A stretch of DNA of 64,000 nt, from the NCBI GenBank assembly GCA_038316335.1, contig JBBQAM010000002.1, positions 1-64,000 of the forward strand, given 5' to 3'. Of the stretch, positions 1 through 8,600 are shown piece by piece (position 1 is the stretch's first letter; the number at the start of each line of letters is the position of its first letter). The position numbers were made by a program, and so were the translations under genes. This DNA comes from JALHST01 sp038316335. GTDB lineage: Bacteria > Bacteroidota > Bacteroidia > Flavobacteriales > Flavobacteriaceae. The notes beneath the pieces were generated by a model. It was not told the origin of the DNA, searched no databases, and saw only the letters and a list, made by a program, of their open reading frames with translations.

Positions 1-657
1 CAGACCAAAGCGGTATTTCTAGCAAATAATACCAATGGCTATTGCAGTTGCTGTGCCGCGATACGGGATGCCGATTTTAACGGGGCCTTACAAAATATAG
101 CTGTGGATACCCTGGTGATCACTGGTGATGAGGACGAAGTGACCAATGTAGTGCAGGCCAAAATTCTCGCTGATGGTATTCCCAATGCCCAATTAAGGAT
201 TCTGCCCGCACGGCATTTGGCAAGTACCGAACTTCCCGAGATCTATGCCGAACTTTTGATCGATTTTATAATAGGTTCCGAGACCTTCGAACGTGGTATA
301 CACGTGCGCCGTACCGTTCTGGGCGATGCCCATGTCGATCGTTCTATTAAGAATAAAACCGAATTTAATGCCGATTTTCAAGCATTCATTTCAAACTATG
401 CGTGGGGAGAAATTTGGACCCGGCCCGGTCTTCCCAAACATTCAAGAAGCCTGATTACCTTGGCCATGCTCATCGCCTTGAATAGAAAGGCGGAATTTAA
501 AATGCACCTACAGGCGGCGTTTAACAATGGGGTAACCATCGCCGAGATCAAGGAAGTAATCCTACAATCGGGCATCTATTGTGGGCTCCCTGCCGCCAAT
601 GAAGCCATGCTTACGGCGGAGGATGTTTTCGGGGAACTGGGATTCGAAATAGAATAA
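1..657 (+). CDS. pcaL: 3-oxoadipate enol-lactonase / 4-carboxymuconolactone decarboxylase fusion (PcaL type), 5' end cut off by window
   Basis: The frame is open from base 1, so this is the C-terminal part of a longer gene. The first ~90 residues carry the end of an alpha/beta-hydrolase lactonase, including the PcaD-like stretch CCAAIRDADF and the late ITGDEDEVT and ARHLAS segments that normally hold the acid and His of the triad. From about residue 120 the carboxymuconolactone decarboxylase domain follows, with WTRPGL, LALNR-like and YCGLPAANEA motifs. The fusion would perform two consecutive protocatechuate-branch steps, decarboxylation of 4-carboxymuconolactone and hydrolysis of the enol-lactone to 3-oxoadipate. 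It ends 5 bases before pobA. An internal GTG at 103 is not a credible start because homology continues upstream of it. Confidence 0.9.
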   Translation, partial: QTKAVFLANNTNGYCSCCAAIRDADFNGALQNIAVDTLVITGDEDEVTNVVQAKILADGIPNAQLRILPARHLASTELPEIYAELLIDFIIGSETFERGIHVRRTVLGDAHVDRSIKNKTEFNADFQAFISNYAWGEIWTRPGLPKHSRSLITLAMLIALNRKAEFKMHLQAAFNNGVTIAEIKEVILQSGIYCGLPAANEAMLTAEDVFGELGFEIE

Positions 658-662
658 TTGCG

Positions 663-1856
663 ATGAAAAAAATCAAGACACAGGTAGGGATCATTGGTGC
701 AGGCCCGGCCGGACTCACACTTGCGCATTGGTTACGACGAAACGGCATCGATTCGGTAATCATCGAGTTGCGCAGTAGGGAATATGTTGAAGGTCGCGTA
801 CGAGCGGGTCTCTTGGAACAGAACACCGTCGATATCATCAACGAAATGGGCCTGGGCACCCGCATGCAAAAAGAGGGTATCGTACACGATGGTGTCTATC
901 TGAGTTTTGACGAAGAGCGAATTCACGTGCCTTTTGCCGAACTAACGGGCGGAAGACAAATTACGATATACGGGCAGCAGGAAATTGTAAAAGACCTAAC
1001 CGATGCCTGGTTGCAAGCAGGCGAACAACTCTATTTTGAGGCCGGTGCCACGAAAATCTTGGATTTTGATACGAATCGGCCGAAAATCTATTTTGAGCAT
1101 GAAGGGGAAGAAGGGATCATCGCATGTGACTTTGTAGCCGCCTGTGACGGTTTTCATGGAATAGGTAGAAAGACGATGCCCAAAAACAGTTATAGATCCT
1201 ATGACATAACCTACCCGTTCAGCTGGTTGGGTATTTTAGCCAACGTAGCACCTTCAACTGATGAACTGATCTATGCCTATCACAGAAACGGCTTTGCCCT
1301 ACACAGCCTTCGGTCAGAAACCGTGAGCCGCTTATATCTGCAGGTAGGCAATGACGAAAAATTGACCGAGTGGTCGGATGATCGCATTTGGAGTGAATTA
1401 TCAGTTCGTCTGGGTACTGCCGATTGGCAGCTTGAGTCGGGCCCGATTTTCGATAAAAGCATGACGCCTATGCGCAGCCACATGATCGACAATCTCGCTT
1501 CGGGAAGATTGTTCTTGGCCGGTGATGCGGCCCATATCGTGCCTCCGACCGGCGGAAAAGGCTTGAATCTTGCCGTAGCCGATGTAAAGCATTTGGTCGA
1601 TGGCCTGTGCGGATTTTATAAGGAGAATACCTCCGAATTTTTGGATACCTATACCGAAATGGCCTTGCGAAGAATTTGGAGGGCACAGGATTTCTCGAAC
1701 TTTATGACCCGATTATTCCACAAACAGGATGATCACGGATCCTACACCTATCGACTTCAAAAAGCGAAATTCGATTATATTAAAATATCAAAAGCCTATA
1801 AGACCATGATTGCGGAAAACTATGTCGGGCTTCCATTTGAAACCTTTGATTTCTAA
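663..1856 (+). CDS. pobA: 4-hydroxybenzoate 3-monooxygenase
   Basis: FAD-dependent aromatic hydroxylase converting 4-hydroxybenzoate to protocatechuate with NAD(P)H and O2 in the cytoplasm. The N-terminal dinucleotide fold GAGPAGLTLAHWLRR lies at residues ~11-25, followed by the PobA-typical EGRVRAGLLEQNTVDI. A CDG motif occurs at ~160, and the FAD-ribityl motif LAGDAAHIVPPTGGKG at ~283-298. The substrate-site pattern SRLYLQV (compare SRYYVQV of the Pseudomonas enzyme) and the C-terminal ENYVGLP with the equivalent of Tyr385 are present. At 397 residues it has the family length. It sits between pcaL and the CoA-transferase with short gaps, so one operon is likely. Its presence indicates that 4-hydroxybenzoate is an intermediate of the upstream phenylpropanoid route. 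Confidence 0.96.
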   Translation: MKKIKTQVGIIGAGPAGLTLAHWLRRNGIDSVIIELRSREYVEGRVRAGLLEQNTVDIINEMGLGTRMQKEGIVHDGVYLSFDEERIHVPFAELTGGRQITIYGQQEIVKDLTDAWLQAGEQLYFEAGATKILDFDTNRPKIYFEHEGEEGIIACDFVAACDGFHGIGRKTMPKNSYRSYDITYPFSWLGILANVAPSTDELIYAYHRNGFALHSLRSETVSRLYLQVGNDEKLTEWSDDRIWSELSVRLGTADWQLESGPIFDKSMTPMRSHMIDNLASGRLFLAGDAAHIVPPTGGKGLNLAVADVKHLVDGLCGFYKENTSEFLDTYTEMALRRIWRAQDFSNFMTRLFHKQDDHGSYTYRLQKAKFDYIKISKAYKTMIAENYVGLPFETFDF

Positions 1857-1865
1857 GAACATACT

Positions 1866-3209
1866 ATGAAAAATGTACCGGTCATTACGGCTGTTGAAGC
1901 GGCGGCCTTGGTCAAGGATGGCGATGTGATTTTAGGCGGGGGCTTTGGAATGACCGGAAATCCCGTGCACATACTCCATGCCTTGGCAGAAACCCAAACC
2001 AAAGACCTCACTTTTATTGCAAATAATGTGGGCGAACCCAATATGGGGGGTGGGCGTCTGCTCAATAATGGGCAATTGAAAAAAATGATAGGTTCTTTTT
2101 TTACTTCCAATCCCGAGGCTGTCAAAGCGGCTCAAGAGGGGCGCGTGGCCTATGAATTACTGCCCCAGGGCAGCTTGGCCGAAGCCATTCGTGCAGGAGG
2201 TGCGGGCATAGGGGGATTTTATACGCCCACTTCGGCGGGCACCCTGATCGCCAAAGGCCGGGAAACGAAAATAATCAATGGCGTCGAACAGGTCTTTGTG
2301 GCCGGTATTCGCGGAAATGTGGCCCTCATCCGTGCTTGGAAGGCCGATACCGCCGGAAATCTGCAATACCGAATGACGGAACAAAATTTTAATCGGGCCA
2401 TGGCCACAGCGGCCGACTTGGTCATCGCCGAAGTACAGGAAATTGTTCCTGTAGGCAGTTTGGACCCCAACGACATTCATACTCCGGGCTGCTTTGTAGA
2501 TTTCCTGGTACAAAAAAAATTATCGGAGGATGATCTGGGTACCTCGGCCTCGGTAGGGGCTTCAAAAGTGGTGGACGAAAAAAGGATGAACATGGCCCGA
2601 AGGGCCTTTGCCGAATTGCGGAAAGGAGACGTCGTCAACCTGGGCATTGGAATCCCGACCTTGGTCGCCGACCTCATTACACCCGAAGATGGGATTATCC
2701 TCCATACCGAAAACGGCATGTTAGGGGTAGGCCCCGAACCAAAGGATGGGGGCGGGGCAATGCAGTATCCGGTAAATGCAGGCAAGGTGCCTGTGACGGC
2801 ATTGCCTGGCAGTAGTTATTTTGACAGCGCCGATAGTTTTGCCATGATTCGTGGAGGCCATGTAGACGTGGCCATTATGGGCGGACTTGAAATCGACGAA
2901 GCCGGTAATCTGGCGAACTGGGCCGTACCGGGAAAGCCGCTCTTGGGGGTCGGGGGTGCGATGGATTTGGCTTCGGGAGCCAAAAAGTTGATCATTACCC
3001 TTAGCCATACCGATCGGGCCGGCACCTCAAAGGTGGTACCAACCTGTACCTTGCCGATTACGGCCTATGGTTGCGTCGATATGTGCATCACTGATTTGGC
3101 GGTATTCAAATTCTTGGACGGAAAACTTACTTTGGTAGAAATTTTACCGGGCAGTACCTTGGAGGAAGTACGGGCCAAAACAGCGGCGAAATTTGTTGAA
3201 AAACTTTAA
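1866..3209 (+). CDS. Fused 3-oxoacid CoA-transferase (alpha+beta subunits), probably 3-oxoadipate:succinyl-CoA transferase
   Basis: One chain of 447 residues contains both halves of a class I CoA-transferase. The A-like part occupies residues 1 to ~230 (GGGFGMTGNP glycine-rich start, GGAGIGGFYTPT). The B-like part runs from ~240 (RKGDVVNLGIGIPTLVADL) and contains the catalytic glutamate Glu282 in HTENGMLGVGP. Beta-ketoadipate pathways usually encode these as separate PcaI and PcaJ; here they are fused, as in SCOT-type enzymes. Location between pobA and the thiolase supports activation of 3-oxoadipate with succinyl-CoA. Acetoacetate or another 3-oxoacid is possible from sequence alone, so I leave the symbol empty. 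Confidence 0.88.
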   Translation: MKNVPVITAVEAAALVKDGDVILGGGFGMTGNPVHILHALAETQTKDLTFIANNVGEPNMGGGRLLNNGQLKKMIGSFFTSNPEAVKAAQEGRVAYELLPQGSLAEAIRAGGAGIGGFYTPTSAGTLIAKGRETKIINGVEQVFVAGIRGNVALIRAWKADTAGNLQYRMTEQNFNRAMATAADLVIAEVQEIVPVGSLDPNDIHTPGCFVDFLVQKKLSEDDLGTSASVGASKVVDEKRMNMARRAFAELRKGDVVNLGIGIPTLVADLITPEDGIILHTENGMLGVGPEPKDGGGAMQYPVNAGKVPVTALPGSSYFDSADSFAMIRGGHVDVAIMGGLEIDEAGNLANWAVPGKPLLGVGGAMDLASGAKKLIITLSHTDRAGTSKVVPTCTLPITAYGCVDMCITDLAVFKFLDGKLTLVEILPGSTLEEVRAKTAAKFVEKL

Positions 3210-3221
3210 GTAGATTGCACT

Positions 3222-4430
3222 ATGAAACAGGCATATATCCTAGACGCAATTCGCACGCCCATCGGAAGCTTCCGGGGTGCATTGGCGCAAGTGAGGGCCG
3301 ATGACCTGGCGGCCATTCCCATCAGGGCCTTACTTGAAAAATTCCCGGATTTACCGAAGGATGCGATTGATGATGTTATTTTAGGGTGTCATAATCAAGC
3401 AGGGGAAGACAATCGCAATGTAGCGCGTATGGCCCTCTTATTAGCAGGTCTCCCATATTCAGTGCCCGGGGAAACGGTCAACAGGTTGTGTGCTTCGGGC
3501 ATGTCGGCAATTATTCATGCCAACAGGGCCATTAAGGCTCAGGATGGGCATGTTTTTATTGCGGGGGGAATCGAACATATGTCCCGCGGGCCCTATGTAA
3601 TATCAAAAGCATCCACGTCTTTTGGGAACGATGCGAAAATGGAGGATTCCAGTTTTGGCTGGCGATTCGTGAATCAGAAAATGCATGCCCTTTATGGTAC
3701 GGATGCCATGGGGCTTACCGCTGAAAATTTGGCGGAGCAATTTTCAATTAGCAGGGAAGACCAAGACGTGTTTGCCTACAATTCACAGATGAAGGCGACC
3801 ATGGCCCAAAAAAACGGCCGCTTGGCAGAAGAAATCATAAAAGTCGAAATACCCCAGCGCAAGGGAACGAACTTAGTCGTGGATCAAGATGAGTTTATTC
3901 GACCCGACACTACTTTAGAAAAATTGGCCGCTTTGAAAACGGTATTCAAAAAAGAGGGAACGGTAACGGCCGGCAATGCCTCCGGGCTGAACGATGGTGC
4001 GGCGGCCATGCTGATCGCTTCCGAGGAGGCATTGAAAAGGCATGGCTTTAGGCCGAAAGCCCGTATCGTAGCCTCGGCCGTGGTCGGTGTTGAACCGAGG
4101 ATCATGGGCATTGGTCCGGTTGCTGCCACGGGAAACGTTTTGAAAAAGGCTGGTCTGATGCTCGATGCCATGGACGTCATAGAAATCAATGAGGCCTTCT
4201 CGGCCCAAGTCTTGGCTTGTACACGTCAATTAGGCCTATTAGACGATGACCTGCGAATCAATCGCAATGGCGGGGCCATCGCCCTTGGGCATCCGTTGGG
4301 TATGTCGGGTACACGAATCGTGCAAGCCGCAACCAATGAATTGGTCCGTTCCGGCGGTAAATACGCATTAGCCACCATGTGCGTAGGTGTGGGTATGGGG
4401 TATGCTGTTATTATTGAGAATGTAACCTGA
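3222..4430 (+). CDS. pcaF: 3-oxoadipyl-CoA / acetyl-CoA thiolase
   Basis: Thiolase of 402 residues that would cleave 3-oxoadipyl-CoA to succinyl-CoA and acetyl-CoA. The nucleophilic cysteine is near residue 90 in NRLCASGMSAI. The catalytic His is near 356 in GGAIALGHPLGMSGTRI, and the second Cys near 387 in MCVGVGMGYA. The last motif has Met where many family members have Gln, an ordinary variation. The gene follows the CoA-transferase by 12 bases and is the last gene of the tight pca group; a 197-base gap comes next. Because no second thiolase lies in the block, this enzyme could also perform the thiolytic step of hydroxycinnamoyl-CoA beta-oxidation; that is inference. Confidence 0.88.
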   Translation: MKQAYILDAIRTPIGSFRGALAQVRADDLAAIPIRALLEKFPDLPKDAIDDVILGCHNQAGEDNRNVARMALLLAGLPYSVPGETVNRLCASGMSAIIHANRAIKAQDGHVFIAGGIEHMSRGPYVISKASTSFGNDAKMEDSSFGWRFVNQKMHALYGTDAMGLTAENLAEQFSISREDQDVFAYNSQMKATMAQKNGRLAEEIIKVEIPQRKGTNLVVDQDEFIRPDTTLEKLAALKTVFKKEGTVTAGNASGLNDGAAAMLIASEEALKRHGFRPKARIVASAVVGVEPRIMGIGPVAATGNVLKKAGLMLDAMDVIEINEAFSAQVLACTRQLGLLDDDLRINRNGGAIALGHPLGMSGTRIVQAATNELVRSGGKYALATMCVGVGMGYAVIIENVT

Positions 4431-4627
4431 TCATATTCCGGGTGATACGTATTTTTAATCGCCCTTGATACGTTGTACATTCTTTAAAGAACCTTTTTTT
4501 ATAACCATTAAGCGGTTTAGGTACAAGAACGAGTATGTAATTATTAAAATAGGGAAAAACAGAGAATGACCTTTCGGCCTATTGATCATCACTATTGCCA
4601 AGGTAAGGGCAAACAAAAACTAAAAGC

Positions 4628-5395
4628 ATGAACATAACCAACAAAACTTTTCTTGTTACCGGTGGTGCCTCCGGATTGGGATTTGCGACGGCCCGAATGG
4701 TCATCGAAGCCGGTGGTAACGCGATACTTGCCGATTTAAATACCGAGGTCGGCACTAAGGCAGTACAAGAACTTGGAAAACAGGCACTTTTTATGAAGAC
4801 CGATGTTACCATCGAAGCAAATGTGCAACAGACCATCGCCACTGGAATTGCACATTTCGGCGGGCTCCATGGGGTGGTAAATTGTGCAGGTATCGGGCCC
4901 GCAGAGCGTGTATTGGGCAAACAAGGCATCCACCGATTATCGTTTTTTAAACACGTGATCGAAATAAATCTTGTAGGCACCTTTAATGTACTCCGCTTGA
5001 CTGCCGATGCCTTGCAGCATAATGCACCCGGTGAAAGCGGGGAGCGTGGTATTATCATCAATACGGCTTCGGTCGCTGCATTTGAAGGGCAGATCGGACA
5101 GGCGGCCTATGCGGCTTCCAAAGGAGGTATCGTGGCCATGATGTTGCCGATTGCACGCGAGTTGGCACGGTTTGGGATTCGGGTTATGACCATTGCCCCG
5201 GGTATTTTTGAAACGCCCTTGCTTATGAATTTTTCAGAGGAGGTCAAACAGTCCCTTGGCCAGCAAGTACCCTTCCCTTCAAGGCTAGGGCGACCCGATG
5301 AATATGCCGCATTGGCCAAACACATTATAGAAAACCAAATGTTGAACGGCGAGGTCATACGTTTGGATGGCGCCATTCGCATGTCAGGAAAATAA
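4628..5395 (+). CDS. Short-chain dehydrogenase, 3-hydroxyacyl-CoA dehydrogenase type II (HSD10) like
   Basis: Classical SDR of 255 residues with the cofactor motif TGGASGLG at ~11-18 followed by an Asp in ADLN, which favours NAD+. The NCAG motif, the catalytic Ser in NTASVAAFEGQ and the YAASK dyad (Tyr161, Lys165) are intact. The overall pattern, including IAPGIFETPLL and the C-terminal NGEVIRLDGAIRM, is that of HSD17B10-like 3-hydroxyacyl-CoA dehydrogenases. Next to an enoyl-CoA hydratase and feruloyl-CoA synthase it fits oxidation of a 3-hydroxy-3-arylpropanoyl-CoA. An alternative is a generic short-chain 3-hydroxyacyl-CoA dehydrogenase recruited from fatty-acid or isoleucine breakdown. Confidence 0.82.
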   Translation: MNITNKTFLVTGGASGLGFATARMVIEAGGNAILADLNTEVGTKAVQELGKQALFMKTDVTIEANVQQTIATGIAHFGGLHGVVNCAGIGPAERVLGKQGIHRLSFFKHVIEINLVGTFNVLRLTADALQHNAPGESGERGIIINTASVAAFEGQIGQAAYAASKGGIVAMMLPIARELARFGIRVMTIAPGIFETPLLMNFSEEVKQSLGQQVPFPSRLGRPDEYAALAKHIIENQMLNGEVIRLDGAIRMSGK

Positions 5396-5414
5396 TAGAA
5401 AAAAAGGAAATCCC

Positions 5415-6191
5415 ATGCAACAAACGTTTGAAAATCTCATCACGGAATTAAAGGATACCGTTTTTTTTGTCGGCTTGAACCGACCCCAAAAAAGGAATGC
5501 CATTGATGATCGAACCATCGATGAAATCGATACGGTTTTTTCAAATCTTCCCGAAGCAGCGCGGTGTATCGTGTTGTATGGGGAAGGAAAACATTTTTGC
5601 GCGGGGGCGGACCTTTCCGATCTTAAGCAACGTACGACCATGGAGGGAATGCTACATTCAAGAACCTGGCATACCATTATGGACAAGGTGCAGTTCAGCG
5701 TAATTCCCGTCATTGCGGTACTTCATGGAGCCTGTGTGGGCGGCGGACTAGAGCTCGCCGCGGCATGTCACGTCCGTGTGGCCGACGCCTCAACCTTTTA
5801 TGCACTTCCCGAAGGCCAGCGCGGCATTTTTACGGGCGGGGGCGGGGCATTGCGGGTACCTCAGCTTATTGGGACTGCGCGTATGACCGATATGATGTTG
5901 ACCGGGCGGGTCTATAAGGCCGATGAGGGGTATCAGGTGGGGCTTTCACAATATGTGGTAGAAGAAGGAGCGGCCATGGAAAAGGCCGTTGAATTGGCGC
6001 ATAAGATTTGCGAAAACACCCCGATGACCAATTACCTCTTGACGAACATCCTTCCACGAATTGTAGATGGCGGACATGATGTTGGCCTTGTAATCGAAGC
6101 AATGGCAGGGGGTCTCGTAAAAGATACCCCGGAGGCCAAAAAAAGAATGATGGATTTCCTGGAAGGAAGGGCCAAAAAAGTCGGACAATGA
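5415..6191 (+). CDS. Enoyl-CoA hydratase/isomerase (crotonase) family protein
   Basis: Crotonase-fold protein of 258 residues. I start it at the ATG at 5415 (MQQTFENL), not at the in-frame ATG at 5367 that lies inside the SDR gene. The oxyanion-hole segments HFCAGADLSDL (~59-69) and GACVGGGLELAAACHVR are present, and the helical C-terminus matches crotonases. It lacks the look of the classical Pseudomonas hydroxycinnamoyl-CoA hydratase-lyase (no WTAGMDLKEY-type segment). It may therefore only hydrate the double bond and hand the product to the neighbouring dehydrogenase. Both hydratase and hydratase-lyase activities remain possible without biochemistry. Confidence 0.85.
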   Translation: MQQTFENLITELKDTVFFVGLNRPQKRNAIDDRTIDEIDTVFSNLPEAARCIVLYGEGKHFCAGADLSDLKQRTTMEGMLHSRTWHTIMDKVQFSVIPVIAVLHGACVGGGLELAAACHVRVADASTFYALPEGQRGIFTGGGGALRVPQLIGTARMTDMMLTGRVYKADEGYQVGLSQYVVEEGAAMEKAVELAHKICENTPMTNYLLTNILPRIVDGGHDVGLVIEAMAGGLVKDTPEAKKRMMDFLEGRAKKVGQ

Positions 6192-6201
6192 ATAGCACAT
6201 T

Positions 6202-6735
6202 ATGAAGCCCGTCTGGAAACTAATTTTAATAGGGGCCCTACTGCCCGCAATGCAGCTTACATGGGCCCAGGACCAAATTCCCGAACCGCAGCTGCAATTT
6301 CTGTTTGAGGAAAGGGTTTTGTTAGAACCCGCCCAGGAACTGGGCATTACGACCTATGGAAACCGGCGGATCATAAATATTGTCGGAGGTACTTTCGAAG
6401 GTCCAAAATTAAAAGGAAAGATACTTTCGGGTGGGGCCGATTGGCAAACCGTACGTGTTGACGGAACGGCCGATTTGGTAGCGCAATATACGCTCCAGAC
6501 CGATGACGGCGCCTTGATCTATATCGTTAATAAAGGGATTCGGCACGCCTCCCCGGAGGTATTAACCCGGATGGCCAAGGGAGAAGATGTTGCCCCCAGC
6601 GAATACTATATGCGTACGGCCGCTACCTTCGAGGTCTCCGATGAAAAATACAAATGGCTGAATACCATTATTGCCGTCGCAAGTGGTGCACGCTTAAAGG
6701 ACGAAGTGGTAATTCGCTTTTATCAGGTAAACTAA
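6202..6735 (+). CDS. Exported DUF3237 family protein
   Basis: 177 residues with a clear N-terminal signal peptide ending around TWAQ (residue ~22). The mature part is a DUF3237 (UPF0311) domain of about 150 residues, recognisable by the PAQELGITTYGNRRI start, NIVGGTFEGPKLKG, GGADWQTVRVDGTADL and the late YYMRTAATFEV. The fold is a beta-barrel of unknown biochemical role. It is 10 bases downstream of the enoyl-CoA hydratase and 17 bases upstream of feruloyl-CoA synthase, so it is almost certainly co-transcribed with hydroxycinnamate genes. The signal peptide places it in the periplasm or at the surface, apart from its CoA-handling neighbours. Its function is not known to me. Confidence 0.8.
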   Translation: MKPVWKLILIGALLPAMQLTWAQDQIPEPQLQFLFEERVLLEPAQELGITTYGNRRIINIVGGTFEGPKLKGKILSGGADWQTVRVDGTADLVAQYTLQTDDGALIYIVNKGIRHASPEVLTRMAKGEDVAPSEYYMRTAATFEVSDEKYKWLNTIIAVASGARLKDEVVIRFYQVN

Positions 6736-6752
6736 CCATCTGAGCTACTTTA

Positions 6753-8597
6753 ATGGAAAAAAATATTCCGTATTTAAATATTCCAACGCTTCAGGTAGCC
6801 ATTGATAGGCGCTTAAAAAAAGGGGGCACGGTCTATCTTAATTCGGCCAACGACCTCGGGATCTATCCCCGAAGAACAACGACACGGCTTCAATATTGGG
6901 CGACCCAAACCCCCGATAAAACCTTTTTGGCACGTAGGGACAAAGCGGGCTTATGGAGCACCCTTTCGTATGCCGAAACCTATGCCAAGATTCAAAATAT
7001 CGGGCAATACCTGTTACGCATTGGTGCTTCCGCTGAAAGGCCGCTCGTTATCTTGTCAGAGAACAGTCTGGAGCATGGACTCCTGGCCCTTGCGGCATTG
7101 CATGTGGGCATTCCATATGCTCCGATCAGTCCGGCGTATTCCTTAAAATCCTCCGATTTTGGGAAGCTGAAACACTGCATCTCCCTGTTGACCCCGGGAT
7201 TGGTCTTTGTTCAGGATGGCAAGCAATTCGAGCGGGTTTTACAGGCCGTTGTATGGGCCATACCTACGGTAGCAGCTACCCATTTGTTAGCGGATACCAT
7301 TCCGTTTGAAGAACTTTTGGGCACGGTGGCAAACACTGAAGTCGCCGAGGCCCATCAAAAAATCGAGCCTGATACGATTGCCAAGATCCTTTTTACTTCC
7401 GGCTCTACGGGAATGCCCAAAGGGGTCATAAATACACATGGAAACCTGACTTCGAACCTGCAGCAGATTACGCAGACCTTCCCCTTTATGGCCGACGGGG
7501 GGCTGACGCTGATCGATTGGCTACCTTGGAACCATACCTTTGGCGGGAACCATAATTTTGGCCTGACCCACTACAATGGGGGAACGTTATATATTGATGA
7601 TGGCAATCCGACCCCGAACGGTTTTCCGATGACCATCAAAAACCTTCGTGAAATTGCCCCGACGGTCTATTTTAACGTACCGAAAGGGTTTGAGCAATTG
7701 GTGGCCTATTTGAAACACGATGACGAATTATGCCGATATTTTTTCAGTCAAATGAAAATGTTCTTCTATGCCGGCGCGAGCATGGCGCAGCATGTTTGGG
7801 ACGGGCTCGAGGAATTGTCCTATAAGACCACGGGCAAACTACTTTTAATATCCTCCGGACTAGGAATGACCGAAGCGAGTCCTTCCGCGATGTTCAACAC
7901 CAGGCAGGGCCATGAGTCGGGCAGATTGGGGGTCCCGGTTCCGGGACTCGAGGTAAAACTAGTACCCAGTGGGGATACTTTGGAGGCCCGATTCCGAGGA
8001 CCAAATCTGACGCCAGGCTATTGGCGAAATCCCGGTCTGACCGCCGAGGCTTTTGATGAGGAAGGCTTTTATAAAACGGGGGACGCCCTTAAATTTGTCG
8101 ATGCCGATAATCCCAATGCAGGGCTTATTTTCGATGGCCGGATTGCGGAAAATTTTAAATTGAGCTCGGGAACATGGGTCAATGTTGGGGTGTTGAAAAG
8201 TAAATTGATTGCCGCCGGAAACGGTCTCATTCGGGATGCGGTGCTCACTGGGCACGACAAGGATTTTGTCGGTGCGATTGTCTTTCCCGACCTTGAATAT
8301 TGTATGAGATCATTGCATGTAAATGTAAACGAAGCCAATATCCTGGATTCGGAAGCTGCATTGCAGGCACTTCAACAAATTTTAAATACCTTGGGAAGCC
8401 AAGGAACGGGGAGTTCAACGATAATTAAAAGGGCCATGTTCGCCGATTTTGAACCTTCCGTACAGCTCGGGGAAATGACCGACAAGGGATCATTGAACCA
8501 GCGGTTGGTTTTAACGAACCGAAGTGCAACAGTGCAAAAATTATATGCAAGTAGCCCCGAATCGGTAGTCTTGGAATTCGATTCGAGAAAAAAATAA
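6753..8597 (+). CDS. fcs: Feruloyl-CoA synthase (hydroxycinnamate:CoA ligase)
   Basis: Adenylate-forming ligase of 614 residues with the P-loop-like LFTSGSTGMPKG at ~212-223. Family features include SENSLEHGLLALAALHVGIPYAPISPAYSL near 95-125, WLPWNHTFGGNHNFG, and YKTGDALKF before the hinge. The arrangement and length match feruloyl-CoA synthases rather than 4-coumarate ligases of plants. It would activate ferulate, p-coumarate or caffeate with ATP and CoA in the cytoplasm. It lies in the middle of the catabolic run, 3 bases before the MFS transporter. The C-terminal lysine region is of the shortened type seen in this subfamily (IAENFKLSSGTWVNVG). Exact substrate preference cannot be read from the sequence. 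Confidence 0.9.
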   Translation: MEKNIPYLNIPTLQVAIDRRLKKGGTVYLNSANDLGIYPRRTTTRLQYWATQTPDKTFLARRDKAGLWSTLSYAETYAKIQNIGQYLLRIGASAERPLVILSENSLEHGLLALAALHVGIPYAPISPAYSLKSSDFGKLKHCISLLTPGLVFVQDGKQFERVLQAVVWAIPTVAATHLLADTIPFEELLGTVANTEVAEAHQKIEPDTIAKILFTSGSTGMPKGVINTHGNLTSNLQQITQTFPFMADGGLTLIDWLPWNHTFGGNHNFGLTHYNGGTLYIDDGNPTPNGFPMTIKNLREIAPTVYFNVPKGFEQLVAYLKHDDELCRYFFSQMKMFFYAGASMAQHVWDGLEELSYKTTGKLLLISSGLGMTEASPSAMFNTRQGHESGRLGVPVPGLEVKLVPSGDTLEARFRGPNLTPGYWRNPGLTAEAFDEEGFYKTGDALKFVDADNPNAGLIFDGRIAENFKLSSGTWVNVGVLKSKLIAAGNGLIRDAVLTGHDKDFVGAIVFPDLEYCMRSLHVNVNEANILDSEAALQALQQILNTLGSQGTGSSTIIKRAMFADFEPSVQLGEMTDKGSLNQRLVLTNRSATVQKLYASSPESVVLEFDSRKK

Positions 8598-8600
8598 AGT

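Noticed and set aside
4579..5061. 160-codon minus-strand frame over the SDR gene
   Set aside because: Low-complexity shadow translation opposite a canonical SDR with all catalytic motifs.
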